48,525 nucleotides of DNA from an uncultured bacterium (GTDB taxonomy: Bacteria; Verrucomicrobiota; Lentisphaeria; Victivallales; UBA1829), in the NCBI GenBank assembly GCA_902762495.1, contig CACWOL010000022.1, positions 1-48,525 on the forward strand, in the 5' to 3' direction. Numbering within the stretch: the stretch's first letter is position 1; each line of letters starts with the position of its first letter. Below the pieces are notes generated by a model, which saw nothing but the letters and a program-made list of their open reading frames with translations, had not been told where the DNA came from and did not search any database. Below are positions 35,066 to 43,946 of this stretch, piece by piece. Made by a program: the position numbers and the translations under genes.

Positions 35066-37558
35066 TCACTCGGCGACGATGCCGTCGACCTTCTTGATCT
35101 TGAGGCGGTTCACGGCGTCCTCGCGCATCTTGTACTTGAGGATCTTTCCGGCGGCGTTCATGGGGAACTCCTTCACGAAGTCGACGTAGCGCGGGACCTT
35201 GTACTTCGCCATGTGGGAACGCACGAAGTCCTTCATCTCCTCCTCGGTCATGGTCTCGCCTTCCTTCAGGATCACGCAGGCCACGATCTCCTCGCCGTAC
35301 TGCTCGTCCGGGATGCCGATCACCTGCACGTCGGAGACTTTCGGGTGCGTGTAGATGAACTCCTCGATCTCCTTCGGGTAGATGTTCTCGCCGCCGCGGA
35401 TGATCATGTCCTTCAGGCGGCCGGTGATGCGGTAGTTGCCCTCGGGCGTGCGGAGCGCGAGGTCGCCGGTATGAAGCCAGCCGTCCGCGTCGATGGCGGC
35501 GGCGGTCTCGAGCGGCATCTTGTAGTAGCCCTTCATGATGTTGTAGCCGCGGGCCAGGAATTCGCCGGGGACGTTGTCCGGGAGGTCTTTTCCGGTCGCG
35601 GGGTCCACGATGCGGCATTCGATCTCCGGCATGGCGCAGCCGACGGTCTCCACGCGGACCTCCAGCGGGTCATTTGTGCGGCTCATGGTGCAGCCGGGCG
35701 ACGCCTCGGTCTGGCCGTACACGATCACGATCTCGGTCATGTTCATCTTGTTCACGACGTCCTGCATGACGGACACCGGGCACGGCGAACCCGCCATGAT
35801 GCCGGTGCGCATGTAGGAGAAATTCGTCTTCGGGAAATCGGGGTGCTCCAGCATGGCGATGAACATGGTGGGCACGCCGTGGAACGCGGTGATCTTCTCC
35901 TGGTTGATGCATGCGAGTGCGGATTTCGGGGAGAAATAGGGCAGCGGGCACAGCGTGGTGCCGTGCGTCATGGACGCGGTCATCGCCAGCACCATGCCGA
36001 AGCAGTGGAACATCGGCACCTGGACCATCATGCGGTCGGCGGTGGAGAGGTCCATGCTGTCGCCGATGCACTTGCCGTTGTTCACTACGTTGTAGTGCGT
36101 GAGCATGACGCCCTTCGGGAATCCGGTGGTGCCGGAGGTGTACTGCATATTGCACACGTCGTGGATGTCCACGGCGTCGGCGCGGCGGCGGAGTTCCTCC
36201 ATCGGCACCTTGTGGGCATATTCCACGGCTTCTTCCCAGGTCAGGCTGCCGGGCTGGCGGAACCCGACCGAGATGATGTTGCGGAGGAACGGCAGGCGTT
36301 TCGCGTGAAGCGGTTCGCCGGTCTTTGTCTGCGCGAGTTCGGGACAAAGCTCGTTCATGATGCCCGCATAGTCGGAGTCGCGGTAGCCCTCAATCATCAC
36401 CAGCGTGTGGGTGTCGGACTGGCGCAGCAGATATTCGGCTTCCTGGATCTTGTACGCGGTGTTCACCGTGACGAGCGCCGCGCCGATCTTCGTGGTCGCC
36501 CAGAACGTGATGTACCACTGCGGCACGTTCGTGGCCCAGATCGCGACCTTGGCGCCGGGCTTCACGCCGAGGGCGATCAGCGCGCGGGCGAAGGTGTCCA
36601 CGTCGTCGCGGAACTCGGAGTAAGTGCGCGTGTAGTCGAGCGTGGTGTACTTGAACGCGTACTGGTCAGGGAATTCGCGGACCATGGCGTCGAGCACCTG
36701 GGAGAACGTCTTTTCGATCAGGATGTCCTTTTTCCAGATGAACTTGCCCGTGTGGCGGTTGTTTTCATAGAGGGTGGCTTTGGAGCGCGCCAGCTCGAAC
36801 CGGCTCATGTAGCTCACGAACTGCGCGAAGATCACGTCGGGCGAGCTGATCTCGGCCTCCCACTTCGGGTCCCATTCGATGGAGATGAATCCGTCGTAGT
36901 TCACCGAACGGAGCGCATTCATCACGCGGTCGAGCGGGAGCGAACCTTCGCCGACGATCGCGTGGACCTCGGCGCTTTCGGAGTCTTTCAGGTGGACGTG
37001 CTTGATGTACGCGCCCAGGTTCTTGACAGTGGCTTCAGGCGTCTCGCCGCAGACGCGGTAGGGATAATGCAGGTCCCACAGCGCGGCGAGGTTGTCCGTC
37101 ATGAAGCTTGCAAGCAGGTCGCCGAGCTTCAGCGTGTCGGCGTAATATCCGACCGTCTCCACAAGCAGGACCACGCGGGCCTGTTCGGCAAGCGGGAGGA
37201 CGCGGGCGACAAACGCACGGGCGGCGGCATCGTCGTCGGGTGTATTTCCGGCAGTTTTCAGGCGGATGTAGGGCACGTGCAGACGGCGCGCGGTCTCCAG
37301 ACAGCGTTTGAGCTCGTCGAACGCTTCCTCCGGCTTCGCGGCGATGTCGTTCATGAGATCGAGGCAGGAGATGCACAGATTGGCGTTGCGGAGCTTATGC
37401 TGAACGCCGGCGAGGCGTTCCGGCCGGAAATCGTTCCGGAGCTTCGGCGTGTCGACGCTGTGGATTTCGATCCCGTTGAACTTGTATTCCCGGGCGATCC
37501 GGACAAAATCGTCGAAGCTGTAGGATTCCCAACGATTGGTCGAGAACGACAGTTTCAT
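35066..37558 (-). CDS. Fusion of xylose-isomerase-like TIM barrel and AMP-dependent acyl-CoA ligase
   Basis: 830 residues. Residues 1-255 form a sugar-phosphate isomerase/AP-endonuclease-2-type barrel with a complete set of likely metal ligands: Glu134 in LLVETVG, Asp162 in WDLHYP, His189 in KHVHLKD and Glu228 in ISIEWDP. After a short linker, 270-830 is an ANL-family adenylating enzyme: YTSGTTGFPKG (473-483), VYGQTEASPG, WLHTGDLA, GRLKDMIIRGGENIYP and the C-terminal NAAGKILK lysine. The ligase half resembles medium or long-chain acyl-CoA synthetases. It overlaps the LeuA-like gene by ATGA, so the two are translated together. A link between a keto-sugar or hydroxy-acid and CoA activation is plausible. 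The real substrate is unknown. Confidence 0.88.
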   Translation of the reverse strand: MKLSFSTNRWESYSFDDFVRIAREYKFNGIEIHSVDTPKLRNDFRPERLAGVQHKLRNANLCISCLDLMNDIAAKPEEAFDELKRCLETARRLHVPYIRLKTAGNTPDDDAAARAFVARVLPLAEQARVVLLVETVGYYADTLKLGDLLASFMTDNLAALWDLHYPYRVCGETPEATVKNLGAYIKHVHLKDSESAEVHAIVGEGSLPLDRVMNALRSVNYDGFISIEWDPKWEAEISSPDVIFAQFVSYMSRFELARSKATLYENNRHTGKFIWKKDILIEKTFSQVLDAMVREFPDQYAFKYTTLDYTRTYSEFRDDVDTFARALIALGVKPGAKVAIWATNVPQWYITFWATTKIGAALVTVNTAYKIQEAEYLLRQSDTHTLVMIEGYRDSDYAGIMNELCPELAQTKTGEPLHAKRLPFLRNIISVGFRQPGSLTWEEAVEYAHKVPMEELRRRADAVDIHDVCNMQYTSGTTGFPKGVMLTHYNVVNNGKCIGDSMDLSTADRMMVQVPMFHCFGMVLAMTASMTHGTTLCPLPYFSPKSALACINQEKITAFHGVPTMFIAMLEHPDFPKTNFSYMRTGIMAGSPCPVSVMQDVVNKMNMTEIVIVYGQTEASPGCTMSRTNDPLEVRVETVGCAMPEIECRIVDPATGKDLPDNVPGEFLARGYNIMKGYYKMPLETAAAIDADGWLHTGDLALRTPEGNYRITGRLKDMIIRGGENIYPKEIEEFIYTHPKVSDVQVIGIPDEQYGEEIVACVILKEGETMTEEEMKDFVRSHMAKYKVPRYVDFVKEFPMNAAGKILKYKMREDAVNRLKIKKVDGIVAE

Positions 37559-38979
37559 TTGACACCTGCCTCGAAACAGATCTTGTTCACGGCGGCGAGA
37601 TACGCGCGGATGCTGGCGCCGATCACGTCGGTGGAGACGCCTTTGCCCGCGTACACCTTGTTCTCGTAGCGGAGCTTCACCGTGGTGGAGCCCATGGCGG
37701 ACGCGCCGGCGGTCACGGAGTCGATCTTGAAGTCGACAAGCTCGATGTGACGTCCGAGGATCTCGTCAACGGCAAGGAACGCGGCATCGATCGGGCCGTC
37801 GCCCGTGCCGAATCCCTTCACCTCGTCGCCGTTGCGTTCGAGGATGACGTGGGCATAGGACGTGATCTCGTTGCCGGAGGTGATGACGAAGGATTTGAGG
37901 TTGTAGGTGGACGGCACCTGGAGGGAGACCGTGGCGATGATGGATTCGAGCTCCTGCGGGCCGATCGCCTCCGTTTTCTTCCGCACGATGCGCTGGACGG
38001 ATTCGTAGACGGCGTCCAGAGCCCCGTCGTCGAGGTCGTAACCCATCCGGCGGACGGCGTCGGCGACTTCTTCGCGGGAATCGGACTTGGAGAGGCTGAA
38101 GTTGACCTCGCTTGCCGGGGGCGCGGCCGTCTCGGCGCATTCGTCCTGCTCGGCGCTGCCGCTCAGGATCTGGCGGATCTGGTCGTAGGACTTCTCCAGC
38201 ACGGTCATATTGAGGTCGCAGGACACGCCGAGGGCGTCGCCTTTCGCGCGAAAAACGTGCGCAATGCTGCGGAGACTGGGTTCGTTCATGCCGACGCAGG
38301 TGGTCTTGATCTGCGCGAAACCGGAGTTCACGCTGGCGAAGATGCACGCCGCAGCCATGTGCAGGGCGTTGGAATACGCAAAGGACAGCGTCACGTTTTT
38401 GAGCTCGGGCACGGCTTCGTTCAGCGCGGCGACGAACTTATTGAACTCGTCGGGCAGCATGACGCCCGCAGTGTCGCACACGGTGATGATGCCTGCGCCG
38501 GATTCGATGCCGGCACGGATGGCCTGCGCCAGGAAATCAAGCTCGGCGCGCGTGGCGTCCTGAAGCGAGAGTTCGACGTCTTTGCAGAGTTCGCGGCAGG
38601 CTTTGACCTGTGCGCGGATCATGTCCAGCACGACAGGCGGTTTCTTGTGGAACTGGTACTCCATCTGCACCGTCGAAACCGGCGCGACCACGTTCAGGCG
38701 CGGGTGTTTCGCGGCGCGAAGTGCCTCCCAGGTATCCGGAAGAAGATCCGGATCAAGCCCCACCGGGCAGGCAAGAATGCAGCGAGTCATAAGGGGTGCA
38801 AGCGTGTGAAGGAAAATAATGTCGCTTTTCCCGTTCACGATCGGAGCCGTTTCAATGGCATCCACGTTCAGCTTGTCAAGCTGACGCGCCACCTCGATCT
38901 TTTCCTTAAAACTCAAGGAACTGCCGTTGCACGCGGCTTGTTCGCGCAACGACACATCGACGATTTGTATCTTTCTCAT
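37555..38979 (-). CDS. 2-isopropylmalate-synthase-like protein lacking the HxH metal site
   Basis: 474 residues from the ATG at 38979, with AAGGAG 8 bp upstream. The N-terminal HMGL-like barrel reads DVSLREQ (8-14) where synthases have DTTLRDGEQ, and FAYSNALHMA (about 200-209) where they have HCHNDLGLA. The Asp and both His metal ligands are therefore missing or replaced. IITVCDTAGVMLPDEF and CVGMNEPSLRS are otherwise family-like. The C-terminal part (about 345-474) is a LeuA-type allosteric domain, with SLQVPSTYNLKSF and GTGDGPIDAAF. It overlaps the ligase fusion by ATGA. It may be a regulatory or differently reacting paralogue and should not be called leuA. Confidence 0.85.
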   Translation of the reverse strand: MRKIQIVDVSLREQAACNGSSLSFKEKIEVARQLDKLNVDAIETAPIVNGKSDIIFLHTLAPLMTRCILACPVGLDPDLLPDTWEALRAAKHPRLNVVAPVSTVQMEYQFHKKPPVVLDMIRAQVKACRELCKDVELSLQDATRAELDFLAQAIRAGIESGAGIITVCDTAGVMLPDEFNKFVAALNEAVPELKNVTLSFAYSNALHMAAACIFASVNSGFAQIKTTCVGMNEPSLRSIAHVFRAKGDALGVSCDLNMTVLEKSYDQIRQILSGSAEQDECAETAAPPASEVNFSLSKSDSREEVADAVRRMGYDLDDGALDAVYESVQRIVRKKTEAIGPQELESIIATVSLQVPSTYNLKSFVITSGNEITSYAHVILERNGDEVKGFGTGDGPIDAAFLAVDEILGRHIELVDFKIDSVTAGASAMGSTTVKLRYENKVYAGKGVSTDVIGASIRAYLAAVNKICFEAGVK

Positions 38980-39057
38980 GGGCGTCTCCTTACGACGTTC
39001 GCCATCCCTGCCCGGCACCGTGCCGGACCATCGCGGCAGAAAAGATTATAAACGTTT

Positions 39058-39086
39058 AATATACCACATCTATAGTAAAATATCAA
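39058..39086 (-). promoter_or_regulatory. Promoter of the LeuA-like/ligase/nifJ gene set
   Basis: On the minus strand TTGATA (39081-39086), 17 bp, TATATT (39058-39063), about 75 bp before the ATG at 38979. Divergent from the murC-like promoter. Confidence 0.65.
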
Positions 39087-39146
39087 GAAGAAAACACAAC
39101 TTTGCGCCTCATGTTTGCGATTTTTTCCCGCTTTTTCTTCTTTTGC

Positions 39147-39175
39147 TTGATTTTTTCTTTTCCTGCTGTTATTTT
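39147..39175 (+). promoter_or_regulatory. Promoter of the MurC-like gene
   Basis: TTGATT (39147-39152), 17 bp ending TGCTGT, TATTTT (39170-39175), about 40 bp before the ATG at 39221. Confidence 0.5.
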
Positions 39176-39220
39176 TTATTATTTCGTTTTTCGCTGGATT
39201 TCAACAACCTGAAATAGAAC

Positions 39221-40513
39221 ATGTCCTTTCCTCCGCTTTCCGACTTCCGGTCCGTCCACATCATCGGCTGCTGCGGCGCAGGCTGCGCCCCCCTCGCCCG
39301 GATCCTCCTCGAAAAAGGATTCCGCGTGACAGGCTCCGACCTGCTCGACAACGCCGCCGCGGCGACGCTCCGCAGGCACGGCGCAACCGTCGCACCCGCC
39401 GGACACCGCGCCGAAAACCTCCCGCCGGACAACGACGGGCTTCTGGTCGTGCGCACCTCGGCGGCGGGACCTGAGAACCCGGAAGTCGCGGAGGCTCTGC
39501 GTCGCGGATTATCCGTCCTGAGGCGGGGCGAGGCGCTCGCGGTCGTGGCGGATTCGTACAGGCGGCCTGTGGCGGTCAGCGGCTCGCACGGCAAAACGAG
39601 CGTGAGCGCGATGCTGGCGTGGCTGCTCCGCGAACTCGGCGCAAATCCCGGCTACATGATCGGCGGAGCCGTCACGGGCTGGGAAAGCGCGGGCGCGGCG
39701 GGCGACGGCGACCTGTTCGTCACCGAGGCGGACGAGAGCGACGGTACGCACGCGCTGCTGCGTCCGCACCTCGGGATCGTCACGAACGTGGAGGACGACC
39801 ACGCTTGGAGCCTCGGCGGATTCGAGGCGCTGGAACACAATTTCACGGCGTTCGCGGATCAATCGCAAATCCTGCTGTACTGCGCCTCGGAGGAGACCGA
39901 CCGGCTGTTCAAAAATCATTCGCATGCGGTCCGGCTCGACCTCGCGGATATGCCGGACGATTTTCTGCGCGGATTCGGACATTTTCAGCGGCTGGACGGC
40001 ATGATCACAGTGAAGGCGGCGGAATTACTTGGATTCGACGCAAAAAAAGCGGAAAAGACGCTTCGCGGGTTCCCCGGGGTCGAACGCCGTCTCTCCGTCC
40101 GATACAACGGCGCGGCCACGGTCATCGAGGACTACGCGCACCATCCGACCGAAATCCGCGAGAGCATCCGGTCCCTGCGCGAACTCTACCCCGGACGCCG
40201 CCTCGTCGCGATCTTCCAGCCGCACCGTTATGCACGCCTCGAACGCTACTTCGACGAGTTCACAGCTGAACTGAAAAAGGCGGACCGCGTATTCGTCACG
40301 CCGGTCTTCGCCGCGTGGACGGGAAACGGGAAATACACCTCGGACGACCTCGCGGCGGCGGTCGGCGGGGTCGCGCTCGCGGGAAGCTGGGACGACATGG
40401 GCGCGCGCGCCGGAATTGAGCTCAGAAAAGACGACGTCGCGGCCATCATCGGGGCCGGCGACCTGCCGAAGATTCTACCGTCGCTGATCGCGGCGGCAAA
40501 AGCCGTCTCCTGA
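39221..40513 (+). CDS. MurC-like Mur ligase
   Basis: 430 residues, shorter than typical MurC (about 460-490). Mur-ligase features: the N-terminal Rossmann segment IGCCGAGCAPLA (15-26) and GSDL, ATP loop GSHGKTS (121-127), EADESDGTH (169-177), TNVEDDH (188-194), and the MurC/Mpl C-terminal marker DYAHHPTEI (304-312) with PHRYARL. The central domain lacks about 40 residues after YCASEETDRLF. The block where HNxxNAxAA is expected reads GHFQRLDGMITVKAA. It may be the UDP-N-acetylmuramate-alanine ligase of peptidoglycan synthesis, or a salvage-type relative like Mpl. No other mur or fts genes adjoin it, so I leave the symbol blank. Confidence 0.8.
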   Translation: MSFPPLSDFRSVHIIGCCGAGCAPLARILLEKGFRVTGSDLLDNAAAATLRRHGATVAPAGHRAENLPPDNDGLLVVRTSAAGPENPEVAEALRRGLSVLRRGEALAVVADSYRRPVAVSGSHGKTSVSAMLAWLLRELGANPGYMIGGAVTGWESAGAAGDGDLFVTEADESDGTHALLRPHLGIVTNVEDDHAWSLGGFEALEHNFTAFADQSQILLYCASEETDRLFKNHSHAVRLDLADMPDDFLRGFGHFQRLDGMITVKAAELLGFDAKKAEKTLRGFPGVERRLSVRYNGAATVIEDYAHHPTEIRESIRSLRELYPGRRLVAIFQPHRYARLERYFDEFTAELKKADRVFVTPVFAAWTGNGKYTSDDLAAAVGGVALAGSWDDMGARAGIELRKDDVAAIIGAGDLPKILPSLIAAAKAVS

Positions 40514-40531
40514 GCAGAATTCACCTCAAAA

Positions 40532-41677
40532 TCAATATTCGCGGACAGCACGCGCAAGCAGACGTGCAAGCTCGGCGGCTTCATCCGTCGTGTTGTGGTC
40601 GAAGAACGACACCCGGACGGCGGAATACGCCTCGTCGCGGCTCAATCCCATCGCGGTCAGCACGCGCGAGGGCGTCCCGGTCTCGGCGTCGCACGCGCTG
40701 CCCGAGGCGATCGACGCGCCGAATTTCGCCATGATGCGCGTGAGGATCGCGCCCTGATAGGTCTGCGCGCCGCCGGAGAACAGCAGATGCGCGATGTACG
40801 GCGAGGCGTTCGAAGCGGGGACCGTCTCGCGCCAGCAGCCGTCCGGCAGAGCTTCCTTCAGCTCGGCAAGAAATCTTTCCTTCAGCTCGCGGATGTAGTC
40901 CACGTCGCCGCTCATCGTCGCCAGGCGTCCGCCGAGCGTTTCCGCCAGCAGCAGGCAGAACGGCGGCGGCACGCGTCCGATGGCGTGGCGTTCCGCGCGG
41001 ATCTTCTTCACGGCGGACCGGAACTCGTCGGAATAAATCATGGCTGCACCGCCCGGCAGACCGAATTTCTGTCCGGAGACGAGGAAGAATTCGGGCTGGA
41101 TGGCGTCGAAATCGAACGGGAGCTTGCCCGCGCCCTGGATCGCGTCGACGAGCAGGCTCGCCTGCGGCGCGATGGACTTGACCATGGCGCGCACGGCGGC
41201 GAGGTCCTGCATCACGCCGGTCTCGCTCTGCACCCAGTGGAACACCACGAGCCGCGTGCGTTCGCTGAGCTTCTGCGAGAGATCGGAGAGGTCGATCCGG
41301 CCATCGCGCAGGAGCTTCACGCGGTTGCGCGGACAGGACGCCGGGAGCATGTCGAGCGCGGGCGGGATGCTCGCGTGTTCGCCATCGGTGAACAGGACAG
41401 CGCCGTGCTTCTCCGGGGTCAGCAGGAATGCCATCACGGCGGCGCGGACGGCATCGGTGCCAGTGTTCGTCCACAGCACGGAGCGCCCCTGCGCCTTCGA
41501 ACCGCAGACGGCGTTCAGCAGGCGGTGTTCCGCAGTCGAAAGCGCAGTACGCACTGCCTCGGCGGCCGCGCCGGACGCCTCCTGATTGGCGGAATAATCC
41601 TGCGCGAGCGCGGCGAGGCGCGACATGGTAATCGGGCGGACGAGGACCGCGGCGGCATTATCGAAATAGAGCTTCAT
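40532..41677 (-). CDS. Cysteine-desulfurase-like class V aminotransferase
   Basis: 381 residues, PLP-dependent fold type I. YFDNAAA opens the protein as in NifS/IscS. WTNTGTDAVRAAV is the cofactor phosphate region, LLVDAIQGAGKLPFD carries the PLP-ring Asp, and LVSGQKFGLPGGAA holds the Schiff-base Lys near 206 where classical enzymes have S-x-HK. The C-terminal SGSACDAETGTPSRVLTAMG matches the loop with the catalytic Cys (usually SGSACSSG). A role in sulfur transfer from cysteine for Fe-S clusters or thiolated tRNA is likely, but no IscU or SufU partner is adjacent. It overlaps the 86-residue coiled-coil gene by ATGA. Confidence 0.85.
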   Translation of the reverse strand: MKLYFDNAAAVLVRPITMSRLAALAQDYSANQEASGAAAEAVRTALSTAEHRLLNAVCGSKAQGRSVLWTNTGTDAVRAAVMAFLLTPEKHGAVLFTDGEHASIPPALDMLPASCPRNRVKLLRDGRIDLSDLSQKLSERTRLVVFHWVQSETGVMQDLAAVRAMVKSIAPQASLLVDAIQGAGKLPFDFDAIQPEFFLVSGQKFGLPGGAAMIYSDEFRSAVKKIRAERHAIGRVPPPFCLLLAETLGGRLATMSGDVDYIRELKERFLAELKEALPDGCWRETVPASNASPYIAHLLFSGGAQTYQGAILTRIMAKFGASIASGSACDAETGTPSRVLTAMGLSRDEAYSAVRVSFFDHNTTDEAAELARLLARAVREY

Positions 41678-41934
41678 TCGGCGCGCACGGCCTCTTTTTT
41701 GCGGGCGAGCGACTCCTCAATGGAACGGATCTCGTTCACGAGCCCTTCCTTCAGCTGGTCGATTTCGTCCGGGTCGGTCATCGCGGCGAGCTTGTGTTCG
41801 GCGGTGATCTTCGCTGCTGCGATCTTCGCCTGTGCGGCGCGTTCGAGTTCGGCGATCTTTTCTTTTTTCTCGGGGGAGAGTTCCTGCAGGGCTCCGCCGC
41901 TGCGTTCGAGTGCGAGTTCCCAGGCGCTTTTCAT
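41674..41934 (-). CDS. Small coiled-coil protein, MKSAWELALERSGG type
   Basis: 86 residues, highly charged, predicted almost entirely alpha-helical, with heptad-like patterns in KIAELERAAQAKIAAAKI and LKEGLVNEIRSIEESLARK. The opening MKSAWELALERSGG is one I associate with an uncharacterised small family in PVC-group bacteria (from memory). It overlaps both neighbours by ATGA: the O-antigen-ligase-like gene before it and the desulfurase-like gene after it. It is therefore a true translated member of the operon. Function unknown. Confidence 0.8.
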   Translation of the reverse strand: MKSAWELALERSGGALQELSPEKKEKIAELERAAQAKIAAAKITAEHKLAAMTDPDEIDQLKEGLVNEIRSIEESLARKKEAVRAE

Positions 41935-43946
41935 GGTTGTGATTCCTTCGGGGTAAAGGCCGCGCGACAGATGTCGAGATCGGGCCGGTTGAGTTCGGGG
42001 TTCTTCGGGGCGAGACGTCGTGCGGTCGCGAGGTCGCGCTGTTCCTCCGGGGTCACGGATACGATGTCCAGATGCATACGGCTGCCCAAAGCCATACCGC
42101 GCAGAAGAAGAAGATCCTTTGCGAAGTTGAACCGGGCGCGCTTGACATAATGCGACGATTGAAGCGGATCAAGCTCGACGACACGATCAATGCAGAACAC
42201 TGCTTCGTCCATCCGCCCGGTCATGTACATGTAGTCCGCAGCGGCATTCCAGTGGAACGGCGACCACGAAGCTTCATTGTTCGCCGCATGAAGCAGGGCT
42301 CTCACGCGGTCGTACGACGGCACATAGAGCGGATCGCCCTGATGTTCGAACGAATATTCGGGATTGAGCTCGGCAAGCAGTTCCGAGTAAGTCTTCTCCG
42401 CATGGAAAACACGTTCTGAAAACGCAAAAAAGGATCCGACAAGGCCTACGAACAGGAAAAAGACGACCAGACAAAGGCGCGGACGGCAATGATCGACCAG
42501 CGGTTCCGCATCCACGGACGCATCCCGGTTCAACGTGAGCAGGGAGAACGCGATCATGACGCCTGCGTACGCTGTCGTCTCGAACCCGATGTCAAGGAGC
42601 GTCCCGGCAGAGAGGATGAGGCAGGCGATCCCAGGGACGAGTGCGAAAACGTCTTTCAGGTCGCGCCAGTTCGTCCGGCGGATCTGGCGGCACGCCTCGA
42701 CGACCGGATACGCCAGCACGGCGAGCGCCGCGAGGAAGCCCGCGATACCGCACTGCGAGCCGAACAGCATCAGCATGTTGTGCGGAGAGTGCGGCGCCTC
42801 CTTGTCCCGCCACAGGCGGAGGATCGAGTAATCATGCAGGAAATCGCCCCAGCCTGTCCCCGTCAGCGGGTGTTCGAACATCATCCGCGCCGCCGCCTGA
42901 ACGTAGTCGAAGCGCACATACATCGACAGCGCGCCGCGTCCGAACCAGATCATGGCGGCAAGCCCGGCGACGCCAAGCAGAAGAAGCCCAGCGCCCGCCA
43001 GTTTCCATTTGCGCGGCAACCGGGAGAAGAAGAACACGGCCACGCCCGCCGCGAGAAGGGAGAACACCGCGCCGCGGCTGTCCGTCTTTACGAGCAGGAA
43101 GAGCGTCACGGCGAACGCGAGTCCGCCGAACAGACGCCGGGAGAGCTTCGGAGGCGAGACGCATTCGTTGCCGAACCGCCAGAAGAGGGCCGTGAGGAAC
43201 GGCAGAAGCGCGGCGAGGTACGCGCCGTAGACGTTGCACGAGTTGAAATCCGCCTGAACACGCGCTTCCTCGATGCGGACGGTCATCCCGCCGGAGATCT
43301 CGCGTCCGCCCGCCGCCGTGCGCGACTGAATGTGTTCGCGCAGCGCCTCGAATCCGTACCAGTACTGGTACATGCCGGAGCAGAGCGACAGCACGCCGCC
43401 GAGGACCAGCGATCCGGTCAGCATCCGCGCGAACCGGTCGTTCCCCGCCAGCAGAAGAGAAAGTGACGTCGCGTAGGCCGCCAGGGACAGCGTATGCGCG
43501 ATCATCTGCGGCGGATACCCCATGCACGAGGCGTCCGCCAGTCCGAGAATGCTCACGCCGCCAAGGACCAGCCACAGCGCACTGTATTTCAGGAGCGGCG
43601 GACGGAACGTCATTTCCTTGCGAAACAGCGCGGCAAGCACGGTCAGTCCGAGCAGAACGGGAGAAGCCATCATGAAGACGGGCAGCGGCCACGCGATGAA
43701 GACCAGGGAAAGCGGATCGCTCCAGTACAGCGCTCCGCCTTCGGGCGCGCTCACGAACGACGCGAACTTGATCGGCAGGAGCACGGTCAGTAGGCAGGCG
43801 AAGAGTTCCGCAGTACGCCACAGAAAACTGTAAAAAACGAAATCGCTCCGGTCAAGCTCGAATTTCCAGGCAGACCCCTTTTCACGGACCCGGAACGTCC
43901 CTATGGGAAGTGAAACGGAATCAGGCGTGGGGATGTGCTTTTTCAT
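41931..43946 (-). CDS. O-antigen ligase/polymerase-like membrane protein with TPR-like tail
   Basis: 671 residues with about 11-12 membrane segments from about 45 to 500. The Wzy/WaaL-type signature lies in the large loop: FEHPLTGTGWGDFLHDYS, then SPHNMLMLFGSQCGIAGF with the conserved H-N pair. The C-terminal 150 residues are soluble and contain a TPR-like helix pair, WSPFHWNAAADYMYMTGRMDEAVFCIDRVVELDP. Members ligate or polymerise undecaprenyl-linked glycans at the periplasmic face, and some glycosylate proteins. The start at 43946 lies inside the end of xerC (26 bp overlap), so it belongs to the xerC operon. Confidence 0.88.
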   Translation of the reverse strand: MKKHIPTPDSVSLPIGTFRVREKGSAWKFELDRSDFVFYSFLWRTAELFACLLTVLLPIKFASFVSAPEGGALYWSDPLSLVFIAWPLPVFMMASPVLLGLTVLAALFRKEMTFRPPLLKYSALWLVLGGVSILGLADASCMGYPPQMIAHTLSLAAYATSLSLLLAGNDRFARMLTGSLVLGGVLSLCSGMYQYWYGFEALREHIQSRTAAGGREISGGMTVRIEEARVQADFNSCNVYGAYLAALLPFLTALFWRFGNECVSPPKLSRRLFGGLAFAVTLFLLVKTDSRGAVFSLLAAGVAVFFFSRLPRKWKLAGAGLLLLGVAGLAAMIWFGRGALSMYVRFDYVQAAARMMFEHPLTGTGWGDFLHDYSILRLWRDKEAPHSPHNMLMLFGSQCGIAGFLAALAVLAYPVVEACRQIRRTNWRDLKDVFALVPGIACLILSAGTLLDIGFETTAYAGVMIAFSLLTLNRDASVDAEPLVDHCRPRLCLVVFFLFVGLVGSFFAFSERVFHAEKTYSELLAELNPEYSFEHQGDPLYVPSYDRVRALLHAANNEASWSPFHWNAAADYMYMTGRMDEAVFCIDRVVELDPLQSSHYVKRARFNFAKDLLLLRGMALGSRMHLDIVSVTPEEQRDLATARRLAPKNPELNRPDLDICRAAFTPKESQP

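Noticed and set aside
34712..37669. Plus-strand open frame of about 985 codons opposite nifJ and the ligase fusion
   Set aside because: Same compositional shadow effect; no ribosome site or promoter, and no recognisable protein.
37555..38979. Calling this gene leuA
   Set aside because: The DxxLRDGEQ and HxHND metal and catalytic blocks are not conserved, so 2-isopropylmalate synthase activity cannot be assumed.
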